Shown here in pieces: positions 58,667 to 64,000 of a stretch of 64,000 nucleotides of DNA. This DNA comes from Mycobacteroides chelonae (GTDB lineage Bacteria > Actinomycetota > Actinomycetes > Mycobacteriales > Mycobacteriaceae), in contig JACHLF010000013.1 of the NCBI GenBank assembly GCA_014204435.1, positions 24,899 to 88,898 of the forward strand, given 5' to 3'. Position numbers and translations under genes: made by a program. Under the pieces are notes generated by a model. The model ran no database searches. It saw only the letters and a list, made by a program, of their open reading frames with translations, and was not told where the DNA came from. Within the stretch, counting starts at the first letter, position 1, and every line of letters begins with the position of its first letter.

Positions 58667-60151
58667 CTACTTGTCGCCGAGGTTAGGCGGATCGTCCATC
58701 ATCGGTGTCTCCGCGATCACCGGATAGGCGCCGGTGTACCCCACGCGTTCCTGGGCGAGTCGCATCACTCGGTTTCGCTGCAGATACCAGCCGATGATCA
58801 GCAACGGTGTGAAGATGCCGATGGCCACCAGATTCCAGTAGTTCTCGTAACACATCAGGATCAGTACCGCGATCAGGAAAACGACCGTGGCGTAACCGGT
58901 GTAGGGGGCGCCCGGCATCTGGAACTTGCCGCGCTTCAAGATCCCGCGCTGTGACCACTGGTACAGCCGCAGCTGGCAGATGACGATAGTGGCCCATGAC
59001 GCCAAGATGCCGAGCGCGGCGACGTCCAAGGCCGTCTCAAAGGCTTTGGCGGGGATGACCATGTTCATGAACACGCCCAAGACGGTGAACGAGCCCGTGA
59101 GCAGAATGCCGGGATAGGGCACTCCACCCGAGGACATTCGCGAAAGGAATGATGGCGCACTGCCGTTCATGGACATCGACCGCAAGATGCGGCCGGTGCT
59201 GTACAGCCCGGCGTTCAGGCTCGACAGTGCTGCGGTGAGCACCACGAAGTTCATGATGTCGCCGGCGTGGGGGACACCGACCCGGGAGAAGAAGGTGACG
59301 AACGGGCTTTCGCCGGCCTTGTACGTCGTGTACGGCAGCAGAAGGGCCAGCAGTACTAGCGATCCGACATAGAAGATGGCGATACGGAACACCACGGCGT
59401 TGATGGCCTTAGGCATGACCTTCTCCGGGTTCTCGGTCTCTCCGGCGGCGGTGCCCACCAGTTCTACTGAGGCATAGGCGAATACCACTCCGGAGGTGAT
59501 GACCAACAGCGCGAGTAGGCCGTTGGGGAACAATCCGCCGTTGTCAGCGATCACCGATGTGCCGGTGGATGCGCTATCGATCGGGAATCGGCCGGCCAGG
59601 AACACGATGCCGAAGATCAAAAAGGCAACCAGCGCAACGACCTTGATGAGCGCCGCCCAGAATTCCATTTCACCGAACAGCTTGACGCTGATCATGTTCA
59701 TGGTCAGCACGATGATGAGGGCGATGAGGGCGATGACCCATTGCGGCACCGCGTCGAAAGCTCCCCAGTAATGCATGTATAGGGCGACGGCGGTGACGTC
59801 CACAATCGAGGTTGACGCCCAGTTGATGAAACACATCCAGCCGGCGACGTATGCGGCCTTCTCCCCGAGGAATTCACGCGCGTAGGAGACGAAGGATCCG
59901 GATGAGGGGCGGTGCAGCACCAGCTCCCCGAGTGCGCGCAGCATGAAGAAGACGAACAAACCGCAGACCGCATACACGATGAACAGTCCGGGCCCCGCGC
60001 TGGCGAGCCGGCCGCCTGCGCCCATAAAGAGCCCCGTACCGATGGCTCCGCCGATCCCGATCATCTGCACTTGGCGGTTCTTCAGGCCTTTGTGATATCC
60101 CTCGTCCTCGCGGGTGAGGGCCGACATATCGTAATTGGCTGGAGAGACCAT
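58667..60151 (-). CDS. Amino-acid permease (AnsP/GabP-like, APC superfamily)
   Basis: 494 residues with 12 predicted transmembrane segments. The family start is GLKNRQVQMIGIGGAIGTGL, followed by ALGELVLHRPSSGSFVSYAR and GTAAGETENPEKVMPKAI. Closest in pattern to L-asparagine permeases AnsP. It replaces ispE, which follows ksgA in M. tuberculosis, and converges on ksgA with 3 bp between stops. Substrate inferred only. Confidence 0.88.
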   Translation of the reverse strand: MVSPANYDMSALTREDEGYHKGLKNRQVQMIGIGGAIGTGLFMGAGGRLASAGPGLFIVYAVCGLFVFFMLRALGELVLHRPSSGSFVSYAREFLGEKAAYVAGWMCFINWASTSIVDVTAVALYMHYWGAFDAVPQWVIALIALIIVLTMNMISVKLFGEMEFWAALIKVVALVAFLIFGIVFLAGRFPIDSASTGTSVIADNGGLFPNGLLALLVITSGVVFAYASVELVGTAAGETENPEKVMPKAINAVVFRIAIFYVGSLVLLALLLPYTTYKAGESPFVTFFSRVGVPHAGDIMNFVVLTAALSSLNAGLYSTGRILRSMSMNGSAPSFLSRMSSGGVPYPGILLTGSFTVLGVFMNMVIPAKAFETALDVAALGILASWATIVICQLRLYQWSQRGILKRGKFQMPGAPYTGYATVVFLIAVLILMCYENYWNLVAIGIFTPLLIIGWYLQRNRVMRLAQERVGYTGAYPVIAETPMMDDPPNLGDK

Positions 60152-60170
60152 GGGGCGACGGTACCGGGGA

Positions 60171-60980
60171 TTAGGTCATCGCGTGTGTCAAAAGCGTTAT
60201 GAACTCTGTGCATGTCGGGTACCGGCTTAACGGATCCTTCGCCATTGCCTTGGCGACGATGGAATCGAAAGCGTGCGGGATGTGCTTATGGCGGTACGAG
60301 ATCGGCGATGGTGAGGCGTTGAGTTGCAGGTCGGCGAGCTTGATCGCTGTGCGCGCAACGAACGGAGGTTTACCGTCGAACAGTTCGACGGCTGTGCACG
60401 CCAGTGCGTACTGGTCAGTGGCGGCCGTCACAGGTTGCCCGCGCAGTACCTCGGGCGCGGCGTAGGGCAACGAGGTGGTGACGACCGGACGGCGTGGGCC
60501 GTCGGCAAGGACCAGTTCTTGGGCGATGCCGAAGTCGGTGAGTACGGCGCTGCCCGATGGGCGGCGCATGATGTTCGATGGTTTTACATCGCAGTGCACC
60601 ACCTGGGCCTCGTGGATGTAGTCGAGCGCTCCGGCGATCTGTTGTAGGGCAGTCAGTTTGATCGGCATGGTCCAGTTCTGATTGGTGCCCACCAGGTCTC
60701 TTGCCGAGCCGCCGGTGAGTGCCTCCATGGCTAGCCAGTCCTCGCCGCGTTCGTAGACCGCGATGATGCGTGGATGCGAAAAGCGTTGTGCCAAATCGAA
60801 TTCTCGGTGCAGCCGGTCGATGTTCTCTGAATCCCGATGCCGCAAGTCCAGGACCTTCAGCGCAACCGCGTGCGCGTTTTCGTCGCCAGCGCGGTGCGCG
60901 AGGTATACCTGTGCCGTTCCGCCGCGGCCTGCGAGCGAGTCGATGACGTAACCGTTGAACTCCTCACCCGCTACCGGCAT
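60171..60980 (-). CDS. Soluble Ser/Thr protein kinase, non-RD type
   Basis: 269 residues, kinase domain only, with no transmembrane or sensor domain. Gly loop AGRGGTAQVYLA (17-28), catalytic Lys42 in VALKVLD, catalytic loop HCDVKPSNI (129-137) with Cys in place of the usual Arg of HRD, DFG 149-151, and activation segment VTTSLPYAAPE. The non-RD loop suggests it is not switched on by activation-loop phosphorylation in the usual way. It lies 19 bp downstream... of no partner of known function; the permease starts just beyond its stop on the same strand. Confidence 0.88.
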   Translation of the reverse strand: MPVAGEEFNGYVIDSLAGRGGTAQVYLAHRAGDENAHAVALKVLDLRHRDSENIDRLHREFDLAQRFSHPRIIAVYERGEDWLAMEALTGGSARDLVGTNQNWTMPIKLTALQQIAGALDYIHEAQVVHCDVKPSNIMRRPSGSAVLTDFGIAQELVLADGPRRPVVTTSLPYAAPEVLRGQPVTAATDQYALACTAVELFDGKPPFVARTAIKLADLQLNASPSPISYRHKHIPHAFDSIVAKAMAKDPLSRYPTCTEFITLLTHAMT

Positions 60981-61042
60981 GCTCCGAGGGTGTCATGAGT
61001 TACCCAGTGTGGTGAGGATTTTCGTCCGAGAAGCGGCTGGAG

Positions 61043-63991
61043 CTAGTACTCGGGCCTGGGAAATTCTGTGGTCACCGGATCTGGTCTCGCGCCAACCGGG
61101 GCCGGATCCGGAGGAATGGGGGCAGTGGTCTGCAGCCGGGGGATTCTCGGCGGAGGCAGTGGTCGGGTGCGCACATTCAGCGGCCACCAGAACCAGCGGC
61201 CCAGCAGGGTCGCGATCGCCGGTGTCATGAACGAGCGCACCACCAGGGTGTCGAATAGCAGACCCAGACCGATCGTGGTACCGACCTGCCCGATGATGGT
61301 CAGGTCGCTGATGGCCATGGCCATCATGGTGAAGGCGAAGACCAGTCCGGCCGAGGTCACCACGCTGCCAGTGCCTCCCATGGCCCGGATCATGCCCGTC
61401 TTCAAGCCGCCCGGTAGTTCTTCCTTGAGTCGGGACACCAGGAGCAGGTTGTAGTCCGAGCCCACCGCCAATAGCACGATGATCGCCATTTGCATGACCA
61501 TCCAGTGCAATTCCTGTCCCAGGACGTACTGCCAGATGATGACGGACAGGCCGAATGATGCGCCCAGGGAGAGCAACACGGTGCCGACGATCACCAGCGA
61601 GGCCACGAAGCTGCGCGTGATGAGCAGCATGATCAGGAATATTAGGCACAGTGCGGAGATGCCAGCGATCATCAGGTCGTAGCGGGCACCGTCGGCCATA
61701 TCACGGAATGTCGCTGCGGTGCCGCCGAGTTCGATCTTGGCGTCCTCCAACGGTGTGCCCTTGACTGCCTCGATGGCTGCCAGCTTGATGGGCGTGATCC
61801 GTGCAAGTCCTTCGGGCGATGTGGGATCGCCGCGGTGCGAGATGATCATGCGCAGGGTTTTGCCGTCGGGCGACAGGAACATCTTGAGACCGCGCTTGAA
61901 ATCGGGGTTGTCGAAGATCTCCGGCGGGAGATAGAACGAGTCGTCGTTTTTAGCCTTGTCGAATGCTCGGCCCATGGCGGTCGAATTCTTGCCGGCTTCC
62001 TCTTGCATGTTGTACATGCCGGCCATGGTGCTGTGCATCGTCAGCATCATGTTCTGCATAGATTCCATGAGTGGGATCATGTCCCGCATGTCCTGGACCA
62101 TCTTGGGCATGATGAGGTCCATCTGCTCCATGGACACGATCATGCCGTCCATGTTCTCGGTCAACTCGTCGATCTTGTCCAGCACGTCGAAAATCGAACG
62201 GAACGCCTGGCACACCGGGATATCGAAACAGTGCTTTTCCCAATAGAAGTAGTTCTTGATAGGTCGGAACCAGTCGTCGAAGGTTTCTAGGCTGTCCCTC
62301 ATATCGTGGACGGTGCCCTGCAGAGTGTGCATGTCGCCGATCATCCGGTGCATGACGCCGGTGAGTTCGGTCATGTTGCCCAGCATCTTCTTCATGGTGT
62401 TCACCATGAGGCCCATCTGGTCGGCCTGAATCTTCATGTCGGCTGCGCGGTCTTTCATCAGTTTCAGGTTCTGAATTTGGCCGACGCCCTGAGCGCTGAT
62501 GAGGAAGGGGATGGAACTGTGCTCGATCGGGGTGCCCTGTGGTCGGGTGATTGCCTGTACACGCGCGATTCCCGGTACCCGATACACCGCCTTGGCGAGC
62601 TTGTCGATGACCAAGAAATCCGCTGAGTTCCGCATATCGTGGTCGGATTCGAGAATGAGCATTTCCGGGTTCATCCGGGCCGGATCGAAGTGTCGATCGG
62701 CGGCTTGAAAGCCCTGGTTGGCGGGGATGTCCTGGGGGATGTATTTCTTGTCGTCGTAGCTGGTCCGGTATCCGGGAAGGGCGGCTAGCCCGATGATGGC
62801 GATGGCCATCGAGGCCGCCAGGATCGGTCCGGGCCAGCGGGTGATGGCAGCGCCGACACGACGCCAGGTGCGGATGCGCATGGCGCGCTTAGGTTCGAAC
62901 AGTCCGAAGCGGCTGCCGATCGTGATCAGGGCCGGCCCCAGGGTGAGGGCCACGGCGACGGCGGTCATGACGGCCACGGCACAGGGCACGCCCAGGGTCT
63001 GGAAGTAGGGCATGCGGGTGAAGCTCAGGCAGTACATGGCACCCGCGATCGTGGACCCGGTACCGAGGATGACATGCGCTGTGCCATGGAACATCGCGTA
63101 GTAGGCGGCCTCGCAGTCGAGCCCGCTGACTCGCGCTTCCTGATATCGCCCGATCAAGAAGATGGCGTAGTCGGTTCCGGCCGCGATGACCAGCACCACC
63201 AGGAGGTTCACCGCGAAGGTGGACAGTCCGATGATGTGGTTGTCGCCGAGTACCGAGATCATGCCGCGCGCGGCCCCCAACTGGATGCCGACCATCAGCA
63301 GCACCATGATCACGGTGAAGATCGAGCGATAGAAGAACAGCAGCATCACGATGATGACGATGAAGGTCAGGCCGGTGATCTTGATCATGCTGCTGTCACC
63401 GGCGTGGTTCATATCCGCTTGGAGGGCGGCCGCGCCGGTGACATATACCGCCAGGCCGTCCGGCAGGGGCTTTGGGTTGCCGTGTTCGTCCGTCGTGAGG
63501 TTATTGATGATGGCGCGGACGGCTTCGATCGATTCGTTCGCCAGCGTCTCACCCATGTCGCCGGCGAGGTTCATCTGGACGTAGGCGGCCTTGCCGTCGG
63601 TGCTTTGGGCGCCGGATTCGGTGAGCGGGTCGCCCCAGAAATCCTGGACGTGCTGAACGTGCTGGGTGTCGGCGCGTAACCGCGACACCATCTCGTCGTA
63701 GAACTTGTGCGAGCCGGGCCCCAGCGGCCTGTCGCCCTCGAGCACGATCATGGCGACGCTGTTGGAGTCGGACTCCTGGAAGAGCCGTCCCATGTTCTTC
63801 ACAGCTTGCATGGACGGTGCGTCCGAAGGAGCTAGTGATACGGCGTTCTCTTGACCCACCTGCTCCAGTTGAGGTGCCGAGAATGCGAGGAGGGTAACGG
63901 CTGCCACCCAGAAGATCAGAATGGGTACCGATAGGCGTCGGATCCATGTGGCCAGGAAAGTGGGCTCGCCACCGCCGTGCGCCCCGCTCAT
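61043..63991 (-). CDS. mmpL: MmpL-family RND transporter with Met-rich coiled-coil domain
   Basis: 982 residues, MmpL4/MmpL5 type lipid or siderophore exporter. Two groups of transmembrane helices (about 20-40 and 195-390; about 780-935) flank two periplasmic regions. The second (about 425-760) contains two long Met-rich helices around a short hairpin with CFDIPVC near 592, the coiled-coil arm seen in MmpL4/5. Proton-relay GTDYAIFLIGRY and GSDYNLLLVSR motifs are intact. ATG 63991 leaves an ATGA at the window edge, suggesting an overlapping upstream partner (perhaps mmpS) outside. Confidence 0.93.
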   Translation of the reverse strand: MSGAHGGGEPTFLATWIRRLSVPILIFWVAAVTLLAFSAPQLEQVGQENAVSLAPSDAPSMQAVKNMGRLFQESDSNSVAMIVLEGDRPLGPGSHKFYDEMVSRLRADTQHVQHVQDFWGDPLTESGAQSTDGKAAYVQMNLAGDMGETLANESIEAVRAIINNLTTDEHGNPKPLPDGLAVYVTGAAALQADMNHAGDSSMIKITGLTFIVIIVMLLFFYRSIFTVIMVLLMVGIQLGAARGMISVLGDNHIIGLSTFAVNLLVVLVIAAGTDYAIFLIGRYQEARVSGLDCEAAYYAMFHGTAHVILGTGSTIAGAMYCLSFTRMPYFQTLGVPCAVAVMTAVAVALTLGPALITIGSRFGLFEPKRAMRIRTWRRVGAAITRWPGPILAASMAIAIIGLAALPGYRTSYDDKKYIPQDIPANQGFQAADRHFDPARMNPEMLILESDHDMRNSADFLVIDKLAKAVYRVPGIARVQAITRPQGTPIEHSSIPFLISAQGVGQIQNLKLMKDRAADMKIQADQMGLMVNTMKKMLGNMTELTGVMHRMIGDMHTLQGTVHDMRDSLETFDDWFRPIKNYFYWEKHCFDIPVCQAFRSIFDVLDKIDELTENMDGMIVSMEQMDLIMPKMVQDMRDMIPLMESMQNMMLTMHSTMAGMYNMQEEAGKNSTAMGRAFDKAKNDDSFYLPPEIFDNPDFKRGLKMFLSPDGKTLRMIISHRGDPTSPEGLARITPIKLAAIEAVKGTPLEDAKIELGGTAATFRDMADGARYDLMIAGISALCLIFLIMLLITRSFVASLVIVGTVLLSLGASFGLSVIIWQYVLGQELHWMVMQMAIIVLLAVGSDYNLLLVSRLKEELPGGLKTGMIRAMGGTGSVVTSAGLVFAFTMMAMAISDLTIIGQVGTTIGLGLLFDTLVVRSFMTPAIATLLGRWFWWPLNVRTRPLPPPRIPRLQTTAPIPPDPAPVGARPDPVTTEFPRPEY

Positions 63992-64000
63992 GCGGACTTC

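Noticed and set aside
63992..64000. mmpS gene at the right edge
   Set aside because: Only nine bases are available. The ATGA overlap is suggestive, but nothing can be identified.

Overview
The window looks like a chromosomal segment of a rapidly growing mycobacterium, most likely the Mycobacteroides abscessus/chelonae group. That placement is an inference. It rests on high GC, on gene order that tracks Mycobacterium tuberculosis Rv0946c to Rv1010 almost gene for gene, and on a tandem pair of MspA-type porins between moaB2 and mscL, a place where M. tuberculosis has none. No phage, CRISPR array or intact insertion sequence is present. The only accessory-looking stretch is about 42.0-43.4 kb, just after a tRNA-Ala gene.

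Layout. 0-4 kb: a partial CobW GTPase behind a Fur/Zur-type operator, an NTF2-like gene broken at a run of nine G, pgi, a membrane protein, and chorismate mutase preceded by a putative Phe/Tyr-rich leader peptide. 4-18 kb: pcrA/uvrD1, an M23 peptidase, sucCD, an F420-type oxidoreductase under a KstR-like box, an sfnG relic, the 34-kDa antigen homologue, perM, purN, purH and a BacA-like ABC transporter. 19-28 kb: a DUF1707 protein, then a tightly overlapping operon (atuA, fadE13, accD2, accA2, fadE12, echA7) resembling acyclic-terpene or branched acyl-CoA degradation. 28.5-33 kb: rpmF, the envelope-stress system mprA-mprB-pepD, and moaB2. 33.4-35.3 kb: two near-identical MspA-type porins that differ in the pore-loop region. 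35-42 kb: mscL, a SAF-domain protein, the redox chaperone ruc with a CIRCE element, 5-formyl-THF cyclo-ligase, galU, the gephyrin-like glp with its receptor glpR, rimJ, and tRNA-Ala. 42-46 kb: degraded ABM and IstB fragments, small membrane and secreted proteins, a PF10118 protein behind paired operators, and a lipoprotein. 46-64 kb: alkB with an SOS box, arcA, pmt, rsmI, pabB, a GNAT relic, an ECF41 sigma factor with its oxidoreductase, metG, tatD-rpfB-ksgA, an amino-acid permease, a soluble Ser/Thr kinase and a large MmpL.

Together the genes cover central carbon metabolism (pgi, sucCD, galU), purine and folate supply (purN, purH, pabB, 5-FCL), aromatic amino-acid entry (chorismate mutase), envelope growth and stress (perM, glp/glpR, mprAB-pepD, rpfB, M23 peptidase, pmt, mmpL, porins) and acyl-CoA catabolism. 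The most striking non-standard signals are: the aromatic leader peptide and paired hairpins before chorismate mutase; the porin pair with a 60-bp difference in the constriction loop; the G9 tract; a short in-frame repeat (LRASGSS) at the N-termini of both PurN and GalU; a 57-bp dispersed palindrome; and ksgA, which has no usable canonical start codon and probably starts with CTG. Regulatory sites were found by eye against known consensus sequences and have not been scored.
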